Positions 18,359 through 27,885 of a stretch of DNA of 64,000 bases are shown here, one piece after another. Where the stretch lies: the NCBI RefSeq assembly GCF_004216575.1, contig NZ_SGWW01000002.1, forward strand, positions 1 to 64,000, written 5' to 3'. The position numbers and the translations under genes are program-made. The number at the start of each line of letters is the position of its first letter. Positions within the stretch are counted from its first letter, which is position 1. The notes under the pieces are model-generated. The model saw only the letters and a list, made by a program, of their open reading frames with translations, did no database searches and had not been told where the DNA came from. The DNA comes from Microcella putealis (lineage in GTDB: Bacteria; Actinomycetota; Actinomycetes; Actinomycetales; Microbacteriaceae).

Positions 18359-19867
18359 ATGACGTCAACCCCTCGCCCCGTCAACCCGGGAACCCACCGT
18401 GACCCCTGGGGCCCGTTCATCGACGGCGCCTGGACTCCCACCGAGAGTCTCGAGCTCTTCGACGTGAGCGAGCCGGCCCTCGGGACCCGTCTTGCGCGCG
18501 TTGCCGCCGCCGATGAGGCCGCCGTCGATGCGGCGGTTCGCTCGGCGCGACTGGCGTACGAGAACGTGTGGAGTGTCATGCCGCCGCGCGAACGCGGCGC
18601 GCTCATGCGCGAAGTGGCGGCCGTCATTCGTCGCAATGCCGACGAGCTGGCCGAACTCGAGGCACGCGAAGTCGGAAAGCCGCGGCGGGATGCCGGGCGG
18701 TTCGATATCTCGTTCAGCCACGCGTCGTTCGACTACTTTGCGGGGCTGGCCGACAGCATCCACGGCGAGATCCTCGATCAGGGACCGATCGAGGCGCGGA
18801 TCCTGTACGAGCCCTACGGGGTGGTGGCCGCGATCCTCCCGTTCAACTGGCCACCGATCCATTTCGCAAAGAAGTCGGCCCCGGCGCTGGCGGCCGGCAA
18901 CACCGTCGTCATCAAGCCCGGAGAGCAGGCCCCCCTGACGGTGATGCGGTTGGTGGAGCTTGCGAACACCGTTCTTCCGCCTGGCGTGATCAACGGTGTG
19001 ACGGGGATAAGCGCGGGTGCTGCCCTCGCGGGTCACCCCCTCGTCGAGCGCATCACCTTCACCGGCGCGACCGCAACGGGGCGGAAAGTGCTGCAGTCCG
19101 CGGCCCAAAACCTCACCTTCGCGACCATGGAGCTGGGGGGCAAAAACGCGCTGTACGTGCGCAGCGATGCCGACCTCGCCCAGGCCGTCGATGTCGCCAT
19201 CGAGGGAATGTTCTACAACCAGGGGGAGGCGTGCACGTCGACGGCGCGCATCCTGGTTCACGAGAGCGTCTTCGACGAGTTTGCCGAGTCTTTCACCGCG
19301 GCAGCGCTGGCACTGAAAGTCGGCGACCCCCTGGAGCCCACCACCGACATCGGCCCCATGGTCGATGAGCGGCAGCAGCAGCGCGTGTTGGCGTACCTCG
19401 ACACCGCCCTCGCGGAGGGAGCGACGATTCGGGGGCAGGGGGCGATTCCCTCTGATCCCCATCTGGCGGCGGGTTTCTGGGTGGCGCCCACCGTGCTGGA
19501 GGGCGTGGAGCCCGGTCACACCGTTGGCCAGGAGGAGATCTTCGGACCGATCGCATTGCTGATGCGCGTCCGCGACGACGATCACGCGGTCGAGGTTGCT
19601 AACGGCACCGAATACGGTCTCACGGCGGCGATCTGCTCTCGCGACGAGGCGACCGCTTGGCAGCTTGCGCGTCGCCTGAACGCGGGCATGGTGTTCGTGA
19701 ACAACTACATGCGACGCGCCTTCTTGGGGTCGCCGTTCGGAGGCGTCAAGGGCAGCGGCTTTGGTCGCGAAAACGCGGCCGAGACGATCCGCGAATTCGT
19801 GCGCGCCAAGAACGTGCGCTTCCGCTCCGGCCGCGGGGTCGTGCCGGTGTGGCCCCCCGTCGACTAG
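18359..19867 (+). CDS. aldehyde dehydrogenase (copy 1, block B)
   Basis: An NAD(P)-dependent aldehyde dehydrogenase of 502 residues, a normal length. Motifs in order are the cofactor-binding ILPFNWPP, TFTGATATG, the catalytic Glu in ELGGKNALYV, the catalytic Cys in YNQGEACTSTARILV and the C-terminal PFGGVKGSGFGREN. It would oxidise an aldehyde released from the block B substrate to the acid. The start is the ATG seven bases after AAAGGAGG; an upstream GTG would place the operator within the coding region. The 3' end overlaps the convergent gene by four bases. The aldehyde is not predictable. Confidence 0.92.
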   Translation: MTSTPRPVNPGTHRDPWGPFIDGAWTPTESLELFDVSEPALGTRLARVAAADEAAVDAAVRSARLAYENVWSVMPPRERGALMREVAAVIRRNADELAELEAREVGKPRRDAGRFDISFSHASFDYFAGLADSIHGEILDQGPIEARILYEPYGVVAAILPFNWPPIHFAKKSAPALAAGNTVVIKPGEQAPLTVMRLVELANTVLPPGVINGVTGISAGAALAGHPLVERITFTGATATGRKVLQSAAQNLTFATMELGGKNALYVRSDADLAQAVDVAIEGMFYNQGEACTSTARILVHESVFDEFAESFTAAALALKVGDPLEPTTDIGPMVDERQQQRVLAYLDTALAEGATIRGQGAIPSDPHLAAGFWVAPTVLEGVEPGHTVGQEEIFGPIALLMRVRDDDHAVEVANGTEYGLTAAICSRDEATAWQLARRLNAGMVFVNNYMRRAFLGSPFGGVKGSGFGRENAAETIREFVRAKNVRFRSGRGVVPVWPPVD

Positions 19868-20814
19868 GTCGTCGGCGGGTGGTCCGGAGGTGAGGCGAGA
19901 AGCTCCGTCCACCCGGCACGCAACATGGACGTGACCATCGAGGGTGCGTAGCGTTCGCGGAGGGAGATGATGGTCTCCATCGAGCCGCTGTCGATCGTGC
20001 CCCCGCGAATCAGGCCGTGGTTGTCGTCCCGCAGGATTTCTGCGTGGCGACGGGCTTCCTCGTCGGTGAGCCCGAGCACTCCGCTGGCCGAATCGACCAC
20101 GAGGTCGGTCACGTCGCCCGAGACGATTCTCTCGGTAGTCTCCAGCAGAACGGTGCGCAGAGCGACGACTGCTTCGTCGCGCTCGACCTCGTCGACCTGC
20201 GGCCGTGTCTCGTCCTCTGCGCGCGCCGAGGGCTCGACTCGCGCCAAGACCGTTCCGATGTACGGGCCGACATCGGTAGACGACGCGAGAAAGACGCACC
20301 CGCGGCTGTGAGCGACCAGCTCGTTGCCCGCGTTGAGGATAGTGATGTCGCAGTCTCCGGCCGCGAGCGCCACGGCCCGTCGCGGTGTCGATCCGAGCGT
20401 GACAATCTCGATGTCGTCTCGCGCGATCCCGAGCTGTTCGAGCAGTGCGTACGCCAGCAGAGCGAACCCCGAGGTCGCTGCGTCCACTCCGACACGGGGA
20501 CGGCGCCGATGGATAGCCCTGTCGTCGTGCGCGCAGAGCGTCAGCCCCAGCCCCCGATCAATGCCGGCGACAATCTCCACGGCCAGTGTCGTCGCGAGTG
20601 GGTTGGTCGAATCGAAGTGATAGGCCAGGGTGTTGTCGGGATTCGTCAGGATGGCGTCGAATTCGCCGGAGAACGCTCGCCGGAATTGATCCGGCGACGA
20701 GCTTACGGGGTGTTCGCGTACGTCCAACCCGGCAGCGGCGAAAGCTCCTATCCGTCGAGCCACATCAAAAAGCACCGGGCGCGTGAATACGCCAACATCC
20801 AGTCGGGTGGTCAT
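19864..20814 (-). CDS. periplasmic-binding-protein-like protein without signal peptide
   Basis: A protein of 316 residues of the NMT1/SsuA-type periplasmic-binding-protein II fold. The first domain begins at once with RLDVGVFTRPVLFDVARRIG, and later segments are FDAILTNPDNTLAYHF, GVDAATSGFALLAYALLEQL and AAGDCDITILNAGNELVA. There is no signal peptide or lipobox, and AGGGAG before the ATG supports this start, so the protein should be cytoplasmic. It is not beside a matching permease or ATPase. It could be a cytoplasmic sensor, a binding chaperone or an enzyme derived from this fold. It shares a LacI-type operator with the divergent MFS gene. Confidence 0.75.
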   Translation of the reverse strand: MTTRLDVGVFTRPVLFDVARRIGAFAAAGLDVREHPVSSSPDQFRRAFSGEFDAILTNPDNTLAYHFDSTNPLATTLAVEIVAGIDRGLGLTLCAHDDRAIHRRRPRVGVDAATSGFALLAYALLEQLGIARDDIEIVTLGSTPRRAVALAAGDCDITILNAGNELVAHSRGCVFLASSTDVGPYIGTVLARVEPSARAEDETRPQVDEVERDEAVVALRTVLLETTERIVSGDVTDLVVDSASGVLGLTDEEARRHAEILRDDNHGLIRGGTIDSGSMETIISLRERYAPSMVTSMLRAGWTELLASPPDHPPTT

Positions 20815-20853
20815 GGTCAGCTCCCTCGCTGAGGCAAGAATGGCTACGCTTAC

Positions 20854-20867
20854 TGCAACCGATTGTA
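20854..20867. promoter_or_regulatory. LacI-type operator between the binding-protein-like gene and the MFS gene
   Basis: TGCAACCGATTGTA differs at one position from the operator at 22.1 kb. It lies 40 bases before the minus-strand start and 25 bases before the plus-strand start, so it could control both. Confidence 0.6.
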
Positions 20868-20891
20868 GATCCCCGTGAGAATCGAGTCCGC

Positions 20892-22046
20892 GTGTCCATG
20901 GCGTCCCGGTCTACCCAGTTGCTCATCGCACTGGCCTTCCTCACGTTCTTCGACCGGGCACTGTTGCCACCGTTGTTGCCCGTCATCGCACGAGACCTCG
21001 GAGCCAGCGTCGACAGCATCGGCGATGCGTTGGTGGGGTACACCATCGCGTATGCGGCCGCGCAGTTGCTCTGGAGTGTCATCTCGATCCGCGTGGGGCG
21101 CGTGCGCGTGCTCGCCATTTCGACCGGACTCGCCGTGGTGGGCATTGTCATCTCGGCGCTCGCAGTGACCCCAGCAATGCTCGTGATCGGCCGGGTCGTG
21201 GCGGGAGCAGCCCTCGGAGCGACGGTGCCCGCCGTCCTCACGTACTTCGGCGACACCCTGACGCTGAAGCCGCGGGCGGTAGCTGCCGCGAACCTCGCGG
21301 CTGGCCTGTCGCTCGGTATGACCGTTGGAACCGTTGTTGCATCCGTCCTCGGTTCCTGGCTCGACTGGCGGTGGGCTTTCGCGCTCGCGGGCGTGCTGGG
21401 CATCGTGTTCACGGTGCTGCTCATTCGACTTCCGGAGCCGCCGGCGGCCCCGTCCCCAGCCTTCTTCGCCTCACTTCGCGTTCTGGCTCGCAAACCGTGG
21501 GTTCTCGGTATTCTCGCGCTCACGGCGCTGGAGGGAGCTCTGCTCGTCGGCGTGCTGGCGTTCTTGCCCACCGCGTTGGTGGAGGACGGCGCACCCGTGA
21601 TCGTTGCGGGTGTCGCCACCAGTGTCTTCGGGCTGGCTGTCATCGCCTGCAGTCAACTGCTCAAGCCGATCTTGCGTCGCTGGAATCCCGCCCGAATCCT
21701 GTTGATAGGCGGCCTGTCCACCGCAATCGGCTATGCGCTCGTCGCCATCCTGTTGGAGTTCTGGACCGTGTCGATCGCCGCGGTGCTCCTGGGTCTCGGT
21801 TGGGCGTTCGCCCACACCCAAATGCAGACCTGGATGACTGACGCGGCGGCCGCTGCGCGACCCGTGGGGATGTCACTGTTCGCGGTCGCGTTGTTTGGTG
21901 GTGGCTCGCTGGGTGCCGCTGTGGGGAACGCGGCAGTGCCGGGCGGCCAGTTTCTTCTGCTCTTTGCGATTTCAGCGTTCGCCGCCGCGGCCTTCGCGGT
22001 CGGTTCCGCGGTTGCCCGCAACCGATACACACCGAGCGAGCAGTAA
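20892..22046 (+). CDS. major facilitator superfamily transporter (block B)
   Basis: A membrane protein of 384 residues with twelve hydrophobic segments. The first helix carries FFDRALLPPLLPVIARDLG. The helix 2-3 loop contains RVGRVRVL and helix 5 contains the antiporter-like run around GLSLGMTVGTVVASVLGSWL. A GTG start is assigned; an ATG two codons later is equally possible, since no strong Shine-Dalgarno is seen. It is probably a permease for the block B substrate or an exporter of an intermediate. It shares an operator region with the divergent gene and is followed by the ABC operon promoter 37 bases after its stop. Confidence 0.85.
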   Translation: MSMASRSTQLLIALAFLTFFDRALLPPLLPVIARDLGASVDSIGDALVGYTIAYAAAQLLWSVISIRVGRVRVLAISTGLAVVGIVISALAVTPAMLVIGRVVAGAALGATVPAVLTYFGDTLTLKPRAVAAANLAAGLSLGMTVGTVVASVLGSWLDWRWAFALAGVLGIVFTVLLIRLPEPPAAPSPAFFASLRVLARKPWVLGILALTALEGALLVGVLAFLPTALVEDGAPVIVAGVATSVFGLAVIACSQLLKPILRRWNPARILLIGGLSTAIGYALVAILLEFWTVSIAAVLLGLGWAFAHTQMQTWMTDAAAAARPVGMSLFAVALFGGGSLGAAVGNAAVPGGQFLLLFAISAFAAAAFAVGSAVARNRYTPSEQ

Positions 22047-22082
22047 TGCTCGCCCAATGGCGATACGGGTCATCGTTGTCAC

Positions 22083-22131
22083 TTGACATTCCGGCCTGGG
22101 CAGTTCTAGGTTTGGCCTGCAACCGATTGCA
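22083..22131 (+). promoter_or_regulatory. promoter and LacI-type operator of the branched-chain-type ABC operon
   Basis: TTGACA at 22083-22088 and TAGGTT at 22107-22112 are 18 bp apart. The operator TGCAACCGATTGCA at 22118-22131 lies over the expected transcription start, so a bound repressor would block initiation. A strong AAGGAGGT before the first gene follows at 22171. Confidence 0.75.
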
Positions 22132-22187
22132 AAATCGGAGCACCCTCGCAGACGAGGTGTCCCAGCTAACAAGGAGGTTAGTTACCC

Positions 22188-23411
22188 ATGGCAGCAACAC
22201 GAGCTACACGCATAGCTGCGTTGACCGCAGGGCTGTCCCTGCTGGTCGGCGTCTCCGCATGCGCCACCGACTCCGGTGGCACCACTGACGATCCGATCGT
22301 TATCGGCGCATCGCTTCCCCTCACCGGCGAGTTCAGCCAGGGCGGCCTCGACACTCAGCAGGGCTACGAGGTCTGGGTCGAAATGACCAACGAGACCGGC
22401 GGCATCCTGGGTCGTGACGTCGAGATCGTTATTCGCGACGACGCAACCAACCAGAACACCGTCGTCACGAACTACAACAACCTGATCAGCGTCGACGACG
22501 TTGACCTGTTGCTGGGAAGTCAGAGCTCGCTTCTGAACATTCCCGCATCATCGGTTGCTGAGCGCAACGAGATGGTCTTCGTGTGTCCGTCGTGCGGGTC
22601 GCCCGACATGTTCAACCGCGGCTTCGAGTTCATCTTCTTCTCGCAGCAGGCTGTCGCGACCGACCAGGCGCGTGTCTTCGCAGAGTGGATTGCCGCTCTT
22701 CCCGAAGACCAGCGACCGAAGACGGCTGCCTACCCGTCGCTCGACGACCCCTTCGCGGGCCCGGTCGTCGACGGCGCTGAGGCGATCCTCTCCGCGGCCG
22801 GCATCGAAACGGTGTACAAGGACATTTACCCCGCAACCACGAAGAACTTCGACTCGATTGTGGCGGCGATCGCCGCGTCGGGTGCTGAGATGGTGGTTCA
22901 GGGTGCGCAGTTCGAAGACGGCGTCAACTTCGTCCGCTCGATGAACCGTGCGGGTTATGAGCCTGACATCCTGTATCAGTCGTCGTCACCGACGTATGGC
23001 CAGCAGTACTTCGACGGTGTTGGCGAAGACAACACGCAGGGCGTCTTCTTCTCCTCGAGCTACAACTCCGTGGCGTCGACTCCTGGCAATGCCGAGTTCG
23101 TGGCGAAGTACGAGGAGATGTTCGGCGGCATCCCGCCGGAGGACGCGGCAGACGGGTTTGCCGCCGGCGAGGTGCTCAAGGCTGCCGCCGAGGCGGTCGG
23201 CGGTATCGACGACCAGCGTGCTCTTGCGGACTGGATCCGCGCCAACGAGGTGCAAACGATTCTCGGAACGCTCAGCTGGAACGAGAACGGCAGCCCGAAG
23301 GGTGACTTCCTCGTGGGCCAGTGGCAGGACGGTTCAGCGCAGATCGTGTTGCCCGCCGAGGCCGCAACCTCGGAGACCATCTTCCGCTGGCGCGGCGCCG
23401 CTTTCGAGTAG
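22188..23411 (+). CDS. branched-chain-type ABC transporter substrate-binding lipoprotein
   Basis: A protein of 407 residues. The signal peptide ends in lipobox VSAC, lipidated at Cys25. The mature part is a LivK/Peripla_BP_6 fold: IVIGASLPLTGEFSQGGLDTQ, then EMTNETGGILGRDVEIVIRD and later YNNLISVDDVDLLLGSQSS. Family members bind amino acids, amides, urea or aromatic acids. A CPSCG pair of cysteines near residue 128 could form a disulfide. It begins a six-gene operon that ends with an HIBDH-like enzyme and an M24 protein, which argues that the ligand is the substrate of those enzymes. Confidence 0.92.
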   Translation: MAATRATRIAALTAGLSLLVGVSACATDSGGTTDDPIVIGASLPLTGEFSQGGLDTQQGYEVWVEMTNETGGILGRDVEIVIRDDATNQNTVVTNYNNLISVDDVDLLLGSQSSLLNIPASSVAERNEMVFVCPSCGSPDMFNRGFEFIFFSQQAVATDQARVFAEWIAALPEDQRPKTAAYPSLDDPFAGPVVDGAEAILSAAGIETVYKDIYPATTKNFDSIVAAIAASGAEMVVQGAQFEDGVNFVRSMNRAGYEPDILYQSSSPTYGQQYFDGVGEDNTQGVFFSSSYNSVASTPGNAEFVAKYEEMFGGIPPEDAADGFAAGEVLKAAAEAVGGIDDQRALADWIRANEVQTILGTLSWNENGSPKGDFLVGQWQDGSAQIVLPAEAATSETIFRWRGAAFE

Positions 23412-23437
23412 CCCGTAACGACGACTAGGAGCCCCAA

Positions 23438-24319
23438 ATGATTGCCCTCACGCAGACACTGATTCTCGGTGTCTTGGCGGGCGCGGTGTACGCGCTCATG
23501 GCATCCGGCCTCACGCTGATCTTCGGAGTCATGCGTGTGATCAACATCGCCCATGGCGCATTCGCCGTACTTGCCGCCTTCTTGACGTACTCGCTGTGGT
23601 CAGCTTTCGGCCTCGATCCGCTTCTTGCCATTCCGTTCATCATGGTCGTGATGTTCGGCATCGGCTGGGTCGTGTACCAGGGAGCTGTGCGTCACTCGCG
23701 AGGGTCACACGTGAGCATGACGGTGCTGGTCACCTTCGGTATTGCTCTCGTGCTCGAGGGCGTGATGGGCATCATTTGGGGCAACCGGTCGGCGTCGATT
23801 CGCACCGACTACACCGACGCCTCGGTTGAGGTCGGTCCCTTCTTCTTCCCCCAGGTTCAGCTCCTGGCAGCGGCAATCGCTGTCGTGGTGCTGATCGCCC
23901 TGTACTTCCTGCTCAACAAGACCTGGCTCGGCCGGGCGATCCGGGCGGCGTCTGTCAATGAGAGCGGCGCGTTGCTCGTGGGCGTCAGCGTCGCTGCTGT
24001 TGCTGCCCTCACGTTCGCCATCGGCATCGCCACCCTAGGGGCGGGTGGCGCGATGCTCGGCGCGATCCAACCGATTGTCCCCGGCACCCACTATCAGTGG
24101 ATTGCGCGACTGCTCGCGATCATTGTGCTCGGCGGTCTCGGCAGCCTGCCCGGCGCGGTCATCGGAGCCATGATCATCGGCGTCACCGAGATGCTCGCAA
24201 CCACGTATGTGGGCTCCGCGTGGCCGGTCGCGGTTCCCTTCCTCATCATCTTCATCGTGCTCATCGTTCGCCCCCAGGGCATCATGGGCGCTCGACTCCG
24301 AGAGGATCTCGTCTCATGA
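23438..24319 (+). CDS. branched-chain-type ABC permease (LivH type)
   Basis: A membrane protein of 293 residues with about eight hydrophobic segments. Family segments are GAVYALMASGLTLIFGVMRVINIAHGAF near the N-terminus (given here only to locate the LivH signature), the GRAIRAASVNESGALLVGV coupling loop and GGLGSLPGAVIGAMIIG near the C-terminus. It pairs with the permease half of the next gene, whose ATG overlaps its stop by four bases. The ATG is preceded by AGGAG. Confidence 0.93.
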   Translation: MIALTQTLILGVLAGAVYALMASGLTLIFGVMRVINIAHGAFAVLAAFLTYSLWSAFGLDPLLAIPFIMVVMFGIGWVVYQGAVRHSRGSHVSMTVLVTFGIALVLEGVMGIIWGNRSASIRTDYTDASVEVGPFFFPQVQLLAAAIAVVVLIALYFLLNKTWLGRAIRAASVNESGALLVGVSVAAVAALTFAIGIATLGAGGAMLGAIQPIVPGTHYQWIARLLAIIVLGGLGSLPGAVIGAMIIGVTEMLATTYVGSAWPVAVPFLIIFIVLIVRPQGIMGARLREDLVS

Positions 24320-26178
24320 GCGACGCTGCAGCCAAGTCCGTACAGGACGAACGTCGATCCCGCCTGATCCGCAACGGCGTCCTGGCAGTTCTCGCCCTCA
24401 TCGTCGTGCTGTTCCCCCTGATCGGGGATGCGTCGATGGAGAACACGATGATCCTCGCGCTGATCTTCGCGATCGGTGCGAGCGGTCTGAACATCATCAC
24501 CGGTTACACCGGTTACCTCTCGCTCAGCCAGGGCGCGTTCCTCGGAATCGGCGCATACGTCGCCGCGATCCTCGGCCGAAGCATGCCGGACATCTCTCCT
24601 TTCGTCTGGATGCCGGTGGCGGGTCTCACCGCGGCGCTCCTGGCCATGCTGCTGGGCCTGGTGACCTACCGGTCGAGGGGCGCATCCTTTGTGATCATCA
24701 CCATCGCGTTCCTGTTCCTCGTCCAGTTCGTCGCCACGCAGTGGGTGCCCGTCACCAACGGCACGGCGGGCATCACGTTCCCGCTCCCGACGTGGAGCAA
24801 CGCGGTCTGGGGAAACTGGCCCTTCCACCTCGTTCTGGTTGGCCTCCTCGCCCTGTCGATTCTCGTTTCCTGGTGGGTTCGCCGCACCAAGTTCGGTACC
24901 GGCCTCATCGCGATTCGTGAGGATGAGGGCAAGGCGGGCTCGGTGGGCATCAACGCGCCGATCTACAAGCTGCTCGCCTTCGGGCTCAGCGCTCTGTTCG
25001 TCGGTATGGCGGGCACTGTCTACGGCTACTACCTGTCGTTTGTTGACCCGATCGGCATGTTCTCCATCCTGAACAGCGTGGTCATCGTGCTCGCGATCAT
25101 CCTCGGTGGCCGCGGCACGCTTCTCGGCCCGGTCCTCGGCGCATTCATCCTGGTTCCGGTCGACGCGTTCGCGAACAACTACCTGGGCGGCGGAAACATC
25201 CGTTTGCTCGTCTTCGGTGGACTTCTGGTGCTTCTTGTCGTGCTGCTGCCGAAGGGCATCATCCCGACCGTGCAGCTGCTGCTCGAGAAGCGTCGCACGA
25301 AGGGCACGGTCGGGCTGACCGGCTCGATTACGGCTCTCGCTGATCGACCCTTGCCTCCCCCGCGCGAAAAGCTTGCACCGGTCGGCGACACGATGCTGCT
25401 GCAGGTGACGGGCCTCGAGAAGAGCTTTGGTGCACTGAAGGCGGTTGACGGATGCACGTTCGGGGTTCCTGAGGGATCGATCACGGCACTCATCGGTCCG
25501 AACGGTTCCGGCAAGACAACGGTGTTCAACCTGATCTCCGGGCTCATGACGCCGGACGCCGGCGAGATCGTGCTCGACGGTGAGCGGATTGAGGGCCTGG
25601 CGCCCTGGGGTCGCGCGCACCGGGGAATCGGCCGCACCTTCCAGATGACCCGGCTGTTCCGCGAGATGACGGTGCTCGAGAATGTCGTTGCTCCGCTGCG
25701 CGATTTCCAGTTCCGACAGCTCGGGTTGGGTGCCGTGAGCGGTAGCGAGGCAGAGAAGGCCGAGGAATTCCTCGAGTTCGTGGGTATGCAGGCCTATCGT
25801 GACGCTCGGGCGGGATCGCTCTCGTACGGGCAGCAGAAGCTGGTAGAGCTTGCCCAGATCCTGGTTCTTGACCCAAAGCTGATCATGCTCGACGAACCCG
25901 CGGGTGGCATCAACCCGACACTGATCGAGCGCATGGGTGGTCTCATCCGCGAACTCAACGACCAGGGCAAGACCTTCCTGCTCGTCGAGCACAACATGCC
26001 GTTTGTGTTGGGGCTGTGTAACCCCGTTCGCGTGCTCGCGCGCGGTCAGGTGATCGCCGAGGGCAGCCCGGCGGAAATTCAGAAGGACCCGCTGGTGCTC
26101 GACGCCTACCTGGGCGACGACTACATGCTCGAGAACCGGTCCGGCGATGGCGCCGCGGCGAAGGGAGAAGGACGATGA
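24316..26178 (+). CDS. fused branched-chain-type ABC permease and ATPase (LivM-LivG)
   Basis: A protein of 620 residues. Residues 1-340 are a LivM-type permease with [20 protein letters not shown], the coupling segment [20 protein letters not shown] and [19 protein letters not shown]. After a linker rich in Lys, Arg and Pro, residues 362-610 are a LivG-type ATPase with Walker A GPNGSGKT at about 394, the signature [15 protein letters not shown] and Walker [11 protein letters not shown]. Permease and ATPase are usually separate proteins, so one permease half here carries its own ATPase while LivF supplies the other. It overlaps both neighbours by four bases. Confidence 0.92.
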   Translation: MSDAAAKSVQDERRSRLIRNGVLAVLALIVVLFPLIGDASMENTMILALIFAIGASGLNIITGYTGYLSLSQGAFLGIGAYVAAILGRSMPDISPFVWMPVAGLTAALLAMLLGLVTYRSRGASFVIITIAFLFLVQFVATQWVPVTNGTAGITFPLPTWSNAVWGNWPFHLVLVGLLALSILVSWWVRRTKFGTGLIAIREDEGKAGSVGINAPIYKLLAFGLSALFVGMAGTVYGYYLSFVDPIGMFSILNSVVIVLAIILGGRGTLLGPVLGAFILVPVDAFANNYLGGGNIRLLVFGGLLVLLVVLLPKGIIPTVQLLLEKRRTKGTVGLTGSITALADRPLPPPREKLAPVGDTMLLQVTGLEKSFGALKAVDGCTFGVPEGSITALIGPNGSGKTTVFNLISGLMTPDAGEIVLDGERIEGLAPWGRAHRGIGRTFQMTRLFREMTVLENVVAPLRDFQFRQLGLGAVSGSEAEKAEEFLEFVGMQAYRDARAGSLSYGQQKLVELAQILVLDPKLIMLDEPAGGINPTLIERMGGLIRELNDQGKTFLLVEHNMPFVLGLCNPVRVLARGQVIAEGSPAEIQKDPLVLDAYLGDDYMLENRSGDGAAAKGEGR

Positions 26179-26903
26179 TCGTTCTGCGTGATGTTGTTGC
26201 CGGCTACGGCGGCGGAAACGTGCTGCAGGGGGTGACGCTCTCGGTGCAGCCCGGTCAGCTGGGCTGCATCGTCGGCCCCAACGGTGCCGGAAAATCGACC
26301 GTGCTCCGCGCGATCAGCGGCCTGCTCAAGCCGAGCGAGGGCAGCATTCAGCTGGACGGTGAAGAGATCGGCGGACTGTCCCCGACGGAGATCCTTGAGC
26401 GCGGTGTCGCTCAAGTCCCGCAGTCGAACGGTCTCTTTCCGAACCTGACAGTCCGCGACAACATCTTGATGGGGGCGTACGTCATTCGACGCGAGAAGTC
26501 GCTCGTGCAGGAGCGCTACGACAAGGTGCTCGAGATGTTCCCGCTCGTGGCGTCGCGCACCAACACGAGTTGCGGCAACCTCTCGGGTGGCCAGCGACGC
26601 ATGGTGGAGTTTGCGCGTTCGCTCATGCTTGACCCGGCGCTCGTACTCCTCGATGAGCCGAGTCTGGGACTCGACCCGAAGTCGCTCGGCGTCATCAACG
26701 AGGCCGTAAACGTCATGCGGGAGAACGGCAAAGCCGTGCTCATGGTCGAGCAGAACGTTCGCTTCGGCCTGCGCATGGCGGACCAAGGAATTGTCATGGA
26801 GAGCGGCCGCGTGCTGCTCGACGGCCCGGCAAGCGAGATCTTGGCCAACCCGGAGATCGCAGACCTCTACTTCGGCGGTGCTGTCTCGAAGAAGACAGCC
26901 TGA
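26175..26903 (+). CDS. branched-chain-type ABC ATPase (LivF type)
   Basis: An ATPase of 242 residues with Walker [10 protein letters not shown] near residue 36, signature [15 protein letters not shown] and Walker [16 protein letters not shown]. It would pair with the ATPase half of the preceding fusion. The short LivF form, with [19 protein letters not shown] as the Q-loop segment, is typical. The ATG overlaps the preceding stop by four bases. Confidence 0.93.
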   Translation: MIVLRDVVAGYGGGNVLQGVTLSVQPGQLGCIVGPNGAGKSTVLRAISGLLKPSEGSIQLDGEEIGGLSPTEILERGVAQVPQSNGLFPNLTVRDNILMGAYVIRREKSLVQERYDKVLEMFPLVASRTNTSCGNLSGGQRRMVEFARSLMLDPALVLLDEPSLGLDPKSLGVINEAVNVMRENGKAVLMVEQNVRFGLRMADQGIVMESGRVLLDGPASEILANPEIADLYFGGAVSKKTA

Positions 26904-26952
26904 TCCACCCTCATCCCCTTCTTGTCACTCTCAACCCCTAAGGATTCTTCTC

Positions 26953-27885
26953 ATGGCTCACCAGAACCTCACCATCGGCTGGATCGGCGTCGGACGCATG
27001 GGCTTCCAGCTGGCTACGCGCCTGCTGGACGCGGGCTACGACGTTGCTGTCTATAACCGCACTCGTGCGAAGGCCGAGCCGCTCGCCGAAAAGGGCGCGA
27101 CGATCGTCGACTCGCCCGCCGAGCTGGCCGATCGCGACCTCGTCTTCAGCATGGTGTCCGCACCCAAGGACCTTGAGCAGGTCATGCTGGGCGAGGGTGG
27201 CCTGCTGACGGCCGACGTGGCCCCCCGGATCATCGCTGACTCCTCCACGGTGTCCGTGGAGGCCTCGGAGAAGATCCGCGCTGTCGCAGACAGCCGCGGT
27301 ACGGCGTTCCTTGCGACCCCGGTCAGCGGCAACCCGGCGGTTATCGCCGCCGGCAAACTGACCGTTGCCGTCTCCGGCCCCCGCGAAACCTACGACGAGG
27401 TCGCGGAGGTTCTGCAGCACTTCGGCCGCGGCGTGACCTACGTCGGTGAGGGCGAAGTGGCGCGCATCGTGAAGATCGCCCACAACGTGTTCCTCGGGGT
27501 CGTCATTCAGTCGATGGCTGAGATCACCGTCCTCGCCGAGAAGGCGGGCGTCACCCGCGAAGCGTTCCTGAGCTTCCTCAACGACTCGGTCATGGGCTCG
27601 GTCTTCACGCAGTACAAAACCCCCGCTCTCGTGAACCTCGACTTCACCCCGACGTTCACCAACGTGCTTCTGCAGAAGGACTTCGACCTCGGCCTTGCCG
27701 CGGCGAAGGAGATGGGCGTGGTGATGCCGGTCGCGAGCGTGACGCGCAACCTTGTTGCTCAGGAGGTGGGCACGGGAAACGTTGAGCAGGACTTCGCGTC
27801 GCTGATCCTCACCGTGGCGGCTGGCTCGGGTCTGCAGCTGGAGAGCGAGAACGCTGACGTGAGCGACGGTCTCGAGGCGTCGTGA
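26953..27885 (+). CDS. 3-hydroxyisobutyrate dehydrogenase-like enzyme (copy 2)
   Basis: A protein of 310 residues of the beta-hydroxyacid dehydrogenase family. The cofactor motif is IGWIGVGRMGFQLA, followed by VAVYNRTRAKAE. The substrate motif is TPVSGNPAVI and the catalytic Lys lies in ARIVKIAHNVF. It contains the C-terminal LQKDFDLGLAAAKEMGV segment. It follows the importer genes after 49 bases, with a moderate AAGGA before the ATG, and its stop overlaps the M24 start. The same pair of families occurs in block A, so the two proteins probably act on consecutive or related intermediates. Confidence 0.9.
   Translation: MAHQNLTIGWIGVGRMGFQLATRLLDAGYDVAVYNRTRAKAEPLAEKGATIVDSPAELADRDLVFSMVSAPKDLEQVMLGEGGLLTADVAPRIIADSSTVSVEASEKIRAVADSRGTAFLATPVSGNPAVIAAGKLTVAVSGPRETYDEVAEVLQHFGRGVTYVGEGEVARIVKIAHNVFLGVVIQSMAEITVLAEKAGVTREAFLSFLNDSVMGSVFTQYKTPALVNLDFTPTFTNVLLQKDFDLGLAAAKEMGVVMPVASVTRNLVAQEVGTGNVEQDFASLILTVAAGSGLQLESENADVSDGLEAS

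Noticed and set aside
22019..22033. GCAACCGAT near the end of the MFS gene as another LacI site
   Set aside because: It lies within the coding sequence for RNRYTP and only half of the palindrome is present.
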